64,000 bases of DNA from CAVREM01 sp963728825 (GTDB lineage: Bacteria > Acidobacteriota > Vicinamibacteria > Vicinamibacterales > CAVVIG01), in the NCBI GenBank assembly GCA_963728825.1, contig CAVSLA010000004.1:1116001-1180000 (forward strand), in the 5' to 3' direction. Made by a program: the position numbers and the translations under genes. Under the pieces are notes generated by a model, which saw nothing but the letters and a program-made list of their open reading frames with translations, was not told the DNA's origin and made no database searches. Positions 46,718 to 52,749 of the stretch are shown here, piece by piece (position 1 is the stretch's first letter; every line of letters starts with the position of its first letter).

Positions 46718-46779
46718 GTTCAGCGTCGCGGGGGACGGTCTGGCCCCCGACCCCTGCCTCTGATAGCGTTAGAACACGT

Positions 46780-46856
46780 CGGGATGTGGCGCAGCCTGGT
46801 AGCGCACTTGACTGGGGGTCAAGGGGCCGTGGGTTCGAATCCCGCCATCCCGACCA
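46780..46856 (+). tRNA. tRNA-Pro (anticodon GGG)
   Basis: 77 bases including an encoded CCA. Acceptor CGGGATG pairs with CATCCCG; D-arm GCGC..GCGC; anticodon stem CTTGA/TCAAG holding the loop CTGGGGG with anticodon GGG; T-arm GTGGG-TTCGAAT-CCCGC. It follows the MerR-family gene. Its 3' 27 bases plus 2 more are repeated at 47603-47631. Confidence 0.95.
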
Positions 46857-46858
46857 CT
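46830..46858 (+). repeat. Attachment-site-like repeat, copy in tRNA-Pro
   Basis: The 29 bases from the T-arm to just past the CCA match 47603-47631 at 28 of 29 positions. tRNA 3' ends are the usual integration sites of tyrosine-recombinase elements, so this could be the left boundary of a decayed element. Confidence 0.7.
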
Positions 46859-46922
46859 GCTTCTTCTCGAAGTTCACGGCAGGTCGCTCTCCAGCGTTAC
46901 CCGTCAGAACAGGCGGCAAGGG

Positions 46923-47135
46923 TCACAAACACACTAAACCGGACGTGAATCGATGGTCGATGTAGTCGTCACATCTACATGTTGAGGTTGTCAGGCTCCG
47001 GAGATTGCGGATCGTGCCGGTGAGCGCGAACGCCGGTGCTGCTCCGGGGGGTGTCGGCGTGGTGGGGGAGTCCGTTGCGCAGCCGGCGGCGATCGCGAAG
47101 GCGACGACCGCGGCGACGACACGCGTACGCGGCAT
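46923..47135 (-). CDS. Small lipoprotein, probably 3'-truncated
   Basis: 70 residues from ATG 47133-47135, preceded by AGGAGA. A hydrophobic start runs to AIAAGC, a good lipobox with Cys near residue 19, followed by a Thr/Pro linker DSPTTPTPPGAAP and the beginning of a beta domain (FALTGTIRNL). The last 20 residues, rich in Cys and Asp, look unlike the rest. The gene was perhaps cut at the 3' side during formation of the tRNA-linked region. Confidence 0.5.
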   Translation of the reverse strand: MPRTRVVAAVVAFAIAAGCATDSPTTPTPPGAAPAFALTGTIRNLRSLTTSTCRCDDYIDHRFTSGLVCL

Positions 47136-47220
47136 GGCTTCGATTTCTCCTGAGGTGGGACGGGGTCGGATTGAGCGTCTCGCGGCCAGAGTACACTCGT
47201 GGAGGAGGATCTGATACCTC

Positions 47221-47409
47221 GTGATGCCACCTGAAGAAATCAACGCGAAAGCGATCATCGCCGCCGCTCTCATACAGACCCGAGAAATTGACGTGACCGT
47301 GCAGGTAGACGAGCCGGGTGACGAGTGGACCGAATACGCTGGCCTGAGGCGCCTTCATCTGCTCACGAATCTGATCTACGACGCGATCGCCAGCCCAAGT
47401 AGGACGTGA
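47221..47409 (+). CDS. Small hypothetical protein
   Basis: 62 residues from GTG 47221. The composition is soluble and natural-looking: PPEEINAKAIIAAALIQ, then DEPGDEWTEYAGL and LLTNLIYDAIAS. No family is recognised. An antisense frame (46975-47487, minus) is equally open, and third-position GC is similar on both strands, so the coding strand is not certain. It lies between the two att-like repeats. Confidence 0.4.
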   Translation: MMPPEEINAKAIIAAALIQTREIDVTVQVDEPGDEWTEYAGLRRLHLLTNLIYDAIASPSRT

Positions 47410-47496
47410 TAGATCCGGCTGGCCGCAGACGATCTCGGCCGACTTAAACGTCGTCGGCGACGTGAACGATTCGGACCTGTCGCTCATGACCGCGCC

Positions 47497-47607
47497 CTAC
47501 CAGTACGACAGGGCGAGGCCCGCTAGTTCAATCGCGGTGACCGTCGGTCGCCCCAGAATTGCAGCATCTGTCTCGTTCAGATGAATGATCAGGTTTTCGT
47601 CATGGGT
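47497..47607 (-). pseudogene. C-terminal gene fragment joined to the att-like repeat
   Basis: Reading leftward from the repeat the frame gives DENLIIHLNETDAAILG and RPTVTAIELAGLALSYW then stop. This looks like the end of a real soluble protein but has no start codon; its upstream part is replaced by the tRNA-Pro 3' repeat. It supports a recombination junction at the repeat. Confidence 0.35.
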
Positions 47608-47631
47608 TCGAATGCCGCCATCCCGACCACT
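47603..47631 (+). repeat. Attachment-site-like repeat, distal copy
   Basis: Matches tRNA-Pro 46830-46858 at 28 of 29 bases (C to G in the T-stem). No complete tRNA exists here; only the 3' portion is duplicated. The 773-base offset sets a small remnant between the copies. Sequence from 47,410 to 47,730 otherwise holds no convincing intact gene. Confidence 0.7.
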
Positions 47632-47732
47632 CTTCCAAGATCCTGCGGCACCCCAGACTCGGGCGTGCCGTGCCTCTCCCTTCCTGCACCCCGCCGAGGC
47701 TAGGGTAAGATTCGCGACTCGGTGACGCTTGA

Positions 47733-48002
47733 GTGAAGGTTGTGTCCAGCCCGAAGACCGATTACGACAGCCTCGGCGTCAAAGAACTCGGAGAGAGGGT
47801 GAAGGCCCTGCACGGTGAGGACGTGTATCAAGCGGCTATGCAGCGGGCGCTCGCGGTCGTGCACCGCACGGCTTTCCCTGTTGACCCGAAGGCACTACCG
47901 GACGACCCTGCTGTCCGACAGAATCCCACCCGCGTCGTGCTGGCGGATGCTCTTGCGGTGGCGCTTCGCGCCGAGTTCGTCAAGCTTCTGAGACCCAACT
48001 AA
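47733..48002 (+). CDS. Hypothetical protein
   Basis: 89 residues from GTG 47733, with GTG 47742 also possible. Helical, soluble: YDSLGVKELGERVKALHGEDV, then AVALRAEFVKLLRPN. After the TAA the same frame stays open to 48089 and ends VEPDVYALVTEEEADEAR, which also looks coding, so the stop at 48000 may be a nonsense change in a longer gene. No homologue is recognised. Confidence 0.45.
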   Translation: MKVVSSPKTDYDSLGVKELGERVKALHGEDVYQAAMQRALAVVHRTAFPVDPKALPDDPAVRQNPTRVVLADALAVALRAEFVKLLRPN

Positions 48003-48085
48003 CGCGCGTGCTCTTCGCGTCCGTGCGCGTGCGTCGAGCCCGACGTTTACGCGCTGGTAACCGAGGAAGAAGCGGACGAAGCGCG

Positions 48086-48259
48086 CTAACGAGTGGGCGG
48101 CAGCCGGCGGTCAGCGATGGCGCGGTCCAGCTGGGCTTGCAGGTCGGCGATCCGTTGGAATTGCACGGCGAGACTCTGTACGGAGAGGACGGGCTGAGTG
48201 CGGTAAGGCGTGGCGACGCAGCGTCCCCCGCCCCGGTTGGGGACAAAGCACGGGAAGGC
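48086..48259 (-). pseudogene. Possible coding remnant without start codon
   Basis: The minus-strand frame gives FVPNRGGGRCVATPYRTQ, then VLSVQSLAVQFQRIADLQ and AQLDRAIADRRLPPTR before a stop. The last part reads as a genuine amphipathic helix with GC-rich third positions. No ATG, GTG or TTG is well placed. It lies just downstream of the 58-residue gene and in the same frame, separated by two stops. Confidence 0.3.
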
Positions 48260-48283
48260 GGTTCAGGCGAAGCGGGCGGTGTC

Positions 48284-48460
48284 TTACTGGTCGGAGCGCG
48301 GCGAATCCTTCCCCCCGCTCTCGTGCCATTCACGCTGTAACTCCTTGAGTCGGTCGCGAAGGCCTTCGTTCCAGTGCTTCCGCCGCTCCCCTTCACGACG
48401 GTCGCCTTGCCGGCGGTCGTCCTGCCGGCGCTCGGGCTGTGCGTTGTCGTTTTGATCCAC
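48284..48460 (-). CDS. 58-residue highly charged protein, leaderless start
   Basis: Starts at GTG 48458-48460. It is rich in Arg, Glu, Asp and Gln (VDQNDNAQPERRQDD..., then KHWNEGLRDRLKELQREW), with one predicted amphipathic helix in the second half. A TATAGA -10 box (48468-48473, complement) ends exactly 7 bases before the GTG, the spacing expected for a leaderless transcript and the same as at fdhE and at 62813. No family is recognised. It could be a small nucleic-acid-binding or regulatory protein; that is a guess from charge. Confidence 0.5.
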   Translation of the reverse strand: MDQNDNAQPERRQDDRRQGDRREGERRKHWNEGLRDRLKELQREWHESGGKDSPRSDQ

Positions 48461-48467
48461 TTGCGGA

Positions 48468-48473
48468 TCTATA
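48468..48473 (-). promoter_or_regulatory. -10 box of the 58-residue gene
   Basis: TATAGA on the minus strand, 7 bases from the GTG. A weak -35 (TCGACG) lies 18 bases upstream. Confidence 0.45.
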
Positions 48474-48546
48474 GCAGATGATGTGGTCCCTCGTCGATGG
48501 GATGCTTTAGCGCCCTTAGGCCGCTTCCGTTCCGTGTGGAGGTCCG

Positions 48547-48672
48547 ATGGCGAAGATACGCGCGATTCTCAGCTCTCTCAGTGCGGTCGCATCGTTGGCC
48601 CTCAGAGCGCTCATGCGAGTCGCCAAACGATGGGCGGCGCCCGGCGCTGGACCCAAGGTGGTGTCCGGATAG
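48547..48672 (+). CDS. 41-residue cationic amphipathic peptide gene
   Basis: ATG 48547 is preceded by GGAGG with a 4-base gap, one of the strongest ribosome-binding sites in the window. The peptide begins MAKIRAILSSLSAVASLALR and continues ALMRVAKRWAAPGAG: a hydrophobic helix dotted with Arg/Lys, net charge strongly positive, no acidic residue. It may be a membrane-active or toxin-like peptide. No family is recognised, and no antitoxin-like RNA is evident opposite it. Confidence 0.5.
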   Translation: MAKIRAILSSLSAVASLALRALMRVAKRWAAPGAGPKVVSG

Positions 48673-48682
48673 CGAGGAGCTG

Positions 48683-48726
48683 AAAAAGTCATGGCCCCGC
48701 GCGGCCAGTTTGCCGCACGGGGCCAT
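48683..48726 (-). terminator. Intrinsic terminator of the Lys/Ala/Thr-rich gene
   Basis: Two 15-base arms (48691-48705 and 48712-48726) pair with one mismatch around a 6-base loop, and on the minus strand a T5 tract (48683-48687) follows. It lies 28 bases after the stop of the 48754 gene. Confidence 0.8.
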
Positions 48727-48753
48727 GCCCGGAGAGGCAGAAAGAACAGCTCG

Positions 48754-49545
48754 TCAGAAGCTGCCAGACGCCGCGGAAGTGCCGCCGCTGGTCACCGGTT
48801 CATAGGGCACGATGACCGGCATCGTCGCGCCGCCGGCGATCGCCTGCTTCGACTGTCCGAGGCTGCCGGTGGAAACGGGGTTGGTGGCGAGCGTCGGGTC
48901 TACCAGCTTCACCGTGCCATCCGCCTGCCGATTCGCCCGATACACAAGGTGCGTCTCGGGGTCCACGTAGGTGCCGGTCATCATCACCTTGAGCAGCTCG
49001 AACGACATCCCCTGGTTCTGCACCTGGTTGGTCGCCGCGTTGAGCTGCCCCAGGTTCTTGAAGCCGTAGGCCGCTTCGTAGATGGTCCCGGTATAGCCGG
49101 CTGCCAGCAGCTTCGCTTCGATCTTCGACCGCTGGACGCTGTTCTTCTGCAGCTTCTGCCCCAGCGACGTGGCCGTGAAGTCGATGCTGTCCGGAGTCGT
49201 GATCGAAGACGCGGTTGCCCCCGTCTTCCTGGTCGTCTTCTGGTCGGTCTTGGCCAGCTTGGCGTCGGCCTTCGCCGCCTTCGTCGCGGCGCCCGTGCTC
49301 TTGGTATCAGCCTTGGCCGCCTTGACCTTGACGGGCTTCGTGGCAGACGCGTTTGCCGCGCCGCCCTTGCTCTTTACCGGTGAAGTCTTCGAAGCGCCCT
49401 TGGTCGTGGGGCTCGTGGCCTTGGGTGCTTGCGTCTTGACCGTCGGCTTGCCGGTGCCCGTGGGTTTCGAAGCGGGTTTCGCCGCCTCAGTCGCTCCCAC
49501 CGATAACGCGAAGGCAAGCGCAACGAGGATCGTCAGTCGGTGCAT
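48754..49545 (-). CDS. Secreted Lys/Ala/Thr-rich protein of unknown function
   Basis: 263 residues. Signal peptide MHRLTILVALAFALSVGATEA. Residues about 22-115 are a low-complexity basic region made of A, K, T, S, P and G (for example KPVKVKAAKADTKSTG), like histone H1 tails. The rest is a folded domain with SIDFTATSLGQKLQKNSV, AKLLAAGYTGTIYEAAYGFKNLGQL and a Gly/Ser-rich tail. Export of a basic disordered tail suggests wall or extracellular polymer binding. GGGAGG lies before the ATG, and a terminator follows. Confidence 0.75.
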   Translation of the reverse strand: MHRLTILVALAFALSVGATEAAKPASKPTGTGKPTVKTQAPKATSPTTKGASKTSPVKSKGGAANASATKPVKVKAAKADTKSTGAATKAAKADAKLAKTDQKTTRKTGATASSITTPDSIDFTATSLGQKLQKNSVQRSKIEAKLLAAGYTGTIYEAAYGFKNLGQLNAATNQVQNQGMSFELLKVMMTGTYVDPETHLVYRANRQADGTVKLVDPTLATNPVSTGSLGQSKQAIAGGATMPVIVPYEPVTSGGTSAASGSF

Positions 49546-49639
49546 CGTTCCTCCCTTGGTTTAGTGACCGGATCATCAACGCAACGGTCATGCCGGCGAT
49601 TCAGATATGTAAGTGCCTTTGGTGCGTGGAGTTACTGAC

Positions 49640-50065
49640 TTACAGATCCGGAGCCGTGTTCGGGGTTCGGCCCGCGATCACAAGGTTGAGATCATGGGGC
49701 TCGAGCAGCGTCTCGATCGCTGCCAGCAGATCGGCCAGGCCGAGGGGTTTGAATCGCAGTTCCGCTCGCAGATCGCGGAGCTCTTCGCGCATCTCGTCGT
49801 TCACGGTCACGCCGGTGACGATCATCACAGGCGTCTCGCGAAGCTCCTGCACCTGCCGCAACCGGTAGAGAAATCCGAGACCGTTAACAAACGGCATCCG
49901 GAAGTCGAGGATGATCGCGTCGGGTCGAACCTCCGCCGCGAGAGCGAGTCCGGTTTCGGCCGCATGGGCGACATGAACACCATAGCCGGCACCGGTGAGT
50001 GCCGCGGCGAAGCCACGCGCGAGGTTCACGTTATCGTCGATGATGAGGATCGTCGCTCCGTGCAC
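49640..50065 (-). CDS. Single-domain response regulator (CheY-like receiver)
   Basis: 141 residues from GTG 50063-50065, with AGGAGA upstream. Receiver motifs: acidic pair DD at 11-12, phospho-acceptor Asp54 in ILDFRMP, Thr in IVTGV and Lys in RFKPLG. No output domain is fused. No histidine kinase is in the window. It lies next to a Crp/Fnr regulator on the same strand, 170 bases away. Confidence 0.9.
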   Translation of the reverse strand: MHGATILIIDDNVNLARGFAAALTGAGYGVHVAHAAETGLALAAEVRPDAIILDFRMPFVNGLGFLYRLRQVQELRETPVMIVTGVTVNDEMREELRDLRAELRFKPLGLADLLAAIETLLEPHDLNLVIAGRTPNTAPDL

Positions 50066-50235
50066 GTTGACATCTCCTCAGACAGTGGTTGTCTCGGGAC
50101 GGTAGCGACGCTGCAATCCGAGGCCCTGACCGCCGTTTCGCTCGATCGCACATATCGGCGGTCCTGAGTGGTCAATTTCTGCACACGCTGGCGTTTCAAT
50201 AAGGGACAGGAGCGGTGACCACCAGCGGCCCGGCC

Positions 50236-50973
50236 TCAGCGGCGCCGCGTCACGCCATCGAGCAGCTGCTTCGACGTTCGGTAACATTCGCAGGAGGCCG
50301 CTTCCAGCTTCTTTCGGTCGACGATCGTCACCTGACCGCGGTGGTAGGTAATCAACCCCGCATGCTGAAGCGTGCCCGCCACCACAGTTACCGTGGGCCG
50401 GCTCGCGCCGAGCATCATCGCGACGAATTCCTGGGTCAGCGGAAACTCTTTGCTCTCCATGCGGTCGTGCGCCATGAGCAACCAGCGCGCCAGCCGTTGC
50501 TCGATCTTATGAATGGCATTGCAGGCCGTGGCCTGCATGATGACGCCGACCAGCGCCCGTGAATACGCGGTGTGAATGTCGTAGAACGGCCCGCGTTTAG
50601 CCATCTCTTTTCGGAAGCGATCCACCGTCATCCGGTAACAGGTCGCCGTTTCACCCTGGACCATCGTCAGCGCCGGCAACGGGTTCCCGCCGTCAAACGC
50701 TGCGGTGACGCCGACCATTCCTTCACGACCGACGGTTGTGACTTCGACCATCGCGCCGTCTTCCAGGACGGTGAGCACGGAGCAGAATCCGCCTCCGGGA
50801 AAATACACATGATCGATCCGCTCACCGGGCTTATGGAGCACCGTCTTCAGCTTGAGTGCAATGATTTGGAGAGTCGGAGTGATGCGATCGAGATCGGCGG
50901 CCGGAAGCGCAGCCAGCAGGGCGTTCAGAATCGGGGGCGGCCGGGTGGACGAAACCAGGCGACGCTTGACCAT
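50236..50973 (-). CDS. Crp/Fnr family transcriptional regulator (paralogue 1)
   Basis: 245 residues from ATG 50971-50973. Cyclic-nucleotide-type beta-roll with KPGERIDHVYFPGGGFCSV and GREGMVGV, dimer helix, and a winged helix with LTQEFVAMMLGASRPTVTVV (about 165-190). The ligand-pocket residues of true CRP are not clearly kept, and no FNR cysteine cluster is present. Its tail has a paired CEC motif. It is a close duplicate of the gene at 51186. Both share a conserved leader, so they arose by tandem duplication with their control region. Confidence 0.9.
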   Translation of the reverse strand: MVKRRLVSSTRPPPILNALLAALPAADLDRITPTLQIIALKLKTVLHKPGERIDHVYFPGGGFCSVLTVLEDGAMVEVTTVGREGMVGVTAAFDGGNPLPALTMVQGETATCYRMTVDRFRKEMAKRGPFYDIHTAYSRALVGVIMQATACNAIHKIEQRLARWLLMAHDRMESKEFPLTQEFVAMMLGASRPTVTVVAGTLQHAGLITYHRGQVTIVDRKKLEAASCECYRTSKQLLDGVTRRR

Positions 50974-51005
50974 CTCGTGACGAACCTCACCACGCCATCG
51001 GGCGG

Positions 51006-51079
51006 AAAATTTTAGAGAGGCTGTCGCGCGTCGACGCTCTCTGCCCATCGAGGGCGAGGCGGGCGGTAGACCTCAAAAA
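51006..51079 (-). promoter_or_regulatory. Conserved leader of Crp/Fnr paralogue 1
   Basis: On the minus strand it runs GGTCTACCGCCCGCCTCG, then GGGCAGAG, then GCGACAGCCTCT and AAAATTTT before the start. The same words in the same order precede paralogue 2. The conservation outside the reading frame suggests a functional 5' leader or binding site, though recent duplication alone could explain it. Confidence 0.55.
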
Positions 51080-51105
51080 AAGGTGAGACCACGGTAGCAC
51101 GCGGT

Positions 51106-51126
51106 GTCTGTTGGAAACTGACAGAC
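51106..51126. promoter_or_regulatory. Inverted repeat GTCTGT-N9-ACAGAC upstream of Crp/Fnr paralogue 1
   Basis: Perfect 6-base arms. Together with TGTCA half-sites at 52042-52056 and 52605-52618 it suggests binding sites for the local Crp/Fnr proteins. Confidence 0.4.
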
Positions 51127-51185
51127 GGTCACGTGGGAGAAGCGCGCGACGGACCTGCCGACGCCGGATTCCGATGGCAGACGAG

Positions 51186-51920
51186 TCAGCGTCCGCGCGT
51201 CACGGCGCGCAGCAATTGGTTCGTCGTCCGGTAACACTCGCAAGAGGCCGCTTCCAGCTTCTCGCGATCCACGATCGTCACTTCGCCGCGATGATAGTGA
51301 ATCAGCCCTGCTTTCTGCAGCGTGCCCGCGACCACTGTCACCGTGGGCCGGCTCGCGCCCAGCATCATCGCCACGAACTCCTGTGTGAGCGGAAACTGGC
51401 TGTTCTCCATGCGATCCTGCGCCATGAGTAACCAACGGGCCAGCCGTTGCTCAATCGAGTGGACCGCGTTACAGGCCGTCGCCTGCATGACGACTCCCAG
51501 CAGTGCCTGCGAATAGGCGATGAGCAGGTCGTAGAGCGGCCCACGGCGGTCCATCTCGGTTCTCAAGGCATCGGCGGTCATGCGGTAGCAGGTGTTCGTT
51601 TCCCCTTGGACCATCGTCAGTGACGGCGGCGGGGTGTCGCCAAACACCGCATCGGCACCGACCATCCCTTCACGGCCGATGGTCGTGACTTCGACCATCT
51701 CTCCGCCTTTCAGGGTCGTGAGCACCGAGCAGAAGCCGCCCCCTGGAAAATACACGTGATCGATTCGCTCACCGGGCTTCTGCAGGACAACTTTCAGTTT
51801 GAGAGGGATCGTCTGAAGAGCGGGCGCGATACGGTCGAGGTCGGCTGACGGAAGGGCAGCCAGCAGGACGTTCCGGATAGGAGGCGGACGGCTTGCCGAA
51901 ACCGGGTGATGCTTGACCAT
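51186..51920 (-). CDS. Crp/Fnr family transcriptional regulator (paralogue 2)
   Basis: 244 residues from ATG 51918-51920 with GAGGAG upstream. Nearly the same domain layout as paralogue 1: KPGERIDHVYFPGGGFCSV, then TIGREGMVGAD, then FVAMMLGASRPTVTVVAG and the CEC tail. Differences concentrate in the effector-pocket region (about 95-150: DTPPPSLTM, ADALRTEMDRRG) while the recognition helix is unchanged, so both may bind the same DNA and sense different inputs. Confidence 0.9.
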   Translation of the reverse strand: MVKHHPVSASRPPPIRNVLLAALPSADLDRIAPALQTIPLKLKVVLQKPGERIDHVYFPGGGFCSVLTTLKGGEMVEVTTIGREGMVGADAVFGDTPPPSLTMVQGETNTCYRMTADALRTEMDRRGPLYDLLIAYSQALLGVVMQATACNAVHSIEQRLARWLLMAQDRMENSQFPLTQEFVAMMLGASRPTVTVVAGTLQKAGLIHYHRGEVTIVDREKLEAASCECYRTTNQLLRAVTRGR

Positions 51921-51946
51921 TTCTGACTCCTCTTCCGCCGCCAGGC

Positions 51947-52018
51947 GAAATTTTAAGAGGCTGTCGCTGGCCAAGCTCTGCCCTATTCAGGACGAGGCGG
52001 GCGGTAGACCCCCAAAAG
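51947..52018 (-). promoter_or_regulatory. Conserved leader of Crp/Fnr paralogue 2
   Basis: Counterpart of 51006-51079, with GGTCTACCGCCCGCCTCG, GGGCAGAG, GCGACAGCCTCT and AAAATTT in order on the minus strand. Confidence 0.55.
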
Positions 52019-52041
52019 CTGGTACCGAGCGTATCAGCGTT

Positions 52042-52056
52042 TGTCGGTTTTTGACA
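52042..52056. promoter_or_regulatory. TGTCA-N5-CGACA-type site upstream of paralogue 2
   Basis: On the minus strand TGTCAAAAACCGACA. Crp/Fnr-family sites are commonly TGT(C/G)A inverted repeats; the 5-base centre is one shorter than in CRP or CooA sites. A TTGACA (52070-52075, complement) is close upstream. Confidence 0.4.
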
Positions 52057-52111
52057 GACGACCTGTTTTTGTCAAATTACGCTACGCACCTGGAATCATT
52101 CCAAACGAATC

Positions 52112-52309
52112 ATGCCGCGACGTACCGCCCGCGTCGTTCAGGACTCCGAACACCCGTCGCTGATGTGTCCATCGTGTGATGGCACCTTGCGTTACAAGGA
52201 GACGGTGATTGGTGGCGTGAAGCCCGAAGAGCGGTGGGTCTACTTCGAGTGCGGGACCTGCGGACGATTTGTTTATCGCGATCGGACGCGCAAGCTTCGC
52301 CGGGCCTAA
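52112..52309 (+). CDS. Small zinc-ribbon protein
   Basis: 65 residues. CPSC near residue 19 and CGTC near 47 form one C-x2-C/C-x2-C ribbon, with basic ends (MPRRTARVV, RDRTRKLRRA). No family is recognised. Its 3' end overlaps the convergent zinc-ribbon gene by 4 bases. Confidence 0.7.
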   Translation: MPRRTARVVQDSEHPSLMCPSCDGTLRYKETVIGGVKPEERWVYFECGTCGRFVYRDRTRKLRRA

Positions 52310-52518
52310 TCAGTTTCGTCGAGACGCTCGATCCGGGCCCGGATACTCGGGTCGTCAGGCGGGTCGAACTCGATCATGAGGGTCGCAAAGCAGTTCCGAC
52401 ATGACGTCGTGACGAAGCGGCCGTCCGTTTCCACGTCGAGCTGGGACTGACCGCAGAGCAGACACCGAGTGAGTCGGGGGTGCGCGTCGATTGCGGCCAA
52501 CCTCTCCCGGAGCTTCAT
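52306..52518 (-). CDS. Small zinc-ribbon protein
   Basis: 70 residues. CLLC near 19 and CRNC near 40 make a ribbon; the tail is acidic (FDPPDDPSIRARIERLDETD). It is convergent with the basic zinc-ribbon gene, sharing stop-codon bases. The two proteins have opposite charge, which might suit an interaction, but nothing in the sequence proves it. Confidence 0.65.
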   Translation of the reverse strand: MKLRERLAAIDAHPRLTRCLLCGQSQLDVETDGRFVTTSCRNCFATLMIEFDPPDDPSIRARIERLDETD

Positions 52519-52604
52519 CTAGCCCCAGTAAAACGATACGCCCCTTCCTTGTCAGTCTCAAAGGCGCATTGAGGGCTTTGTCCGGATGAGCTCGCGTCGG
52601 AAGA

Positions 52605-52618
52605 TGTCAGACATGACA
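52605..52618. promoter_or_regulatory. TGTCA-N4-TGACA inverted repeat
   Basis: A perfect FNR-format palindrome (5-base arms, 4-base spacer) in the 231-base gap upstream of the serine-hydrolase-like gene. Two Crp/Fnr genes lie 0.7-2.4 kb away. It may be a target site. The rest of the gap (52519-52749) shows no gene; a TACACT -10-like box is at about 52720. Confidence 0.5.
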
Positions 52619-52749
52619 CTTGGGCCGGCCCGCCTGGAGCAAACATCGGCAGTTGCGGGAATATGTCGCGCTGCGGGAAAATTCCAGTGCCCCGAATGCC
52701 CGCCGAAACGGCAGGGGTGGTACACTGTTCAGGCACCTCGCCTTAACTG

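Noticed and set aside
46975..47487. 170-codon minus-strand frame between the att-like repeats
   Set aside because: It overlaps a more natural-looking plus-strand small frame and the lipoprotein gene in another frame, and shows no family feature. Kept only as an alternative reading.
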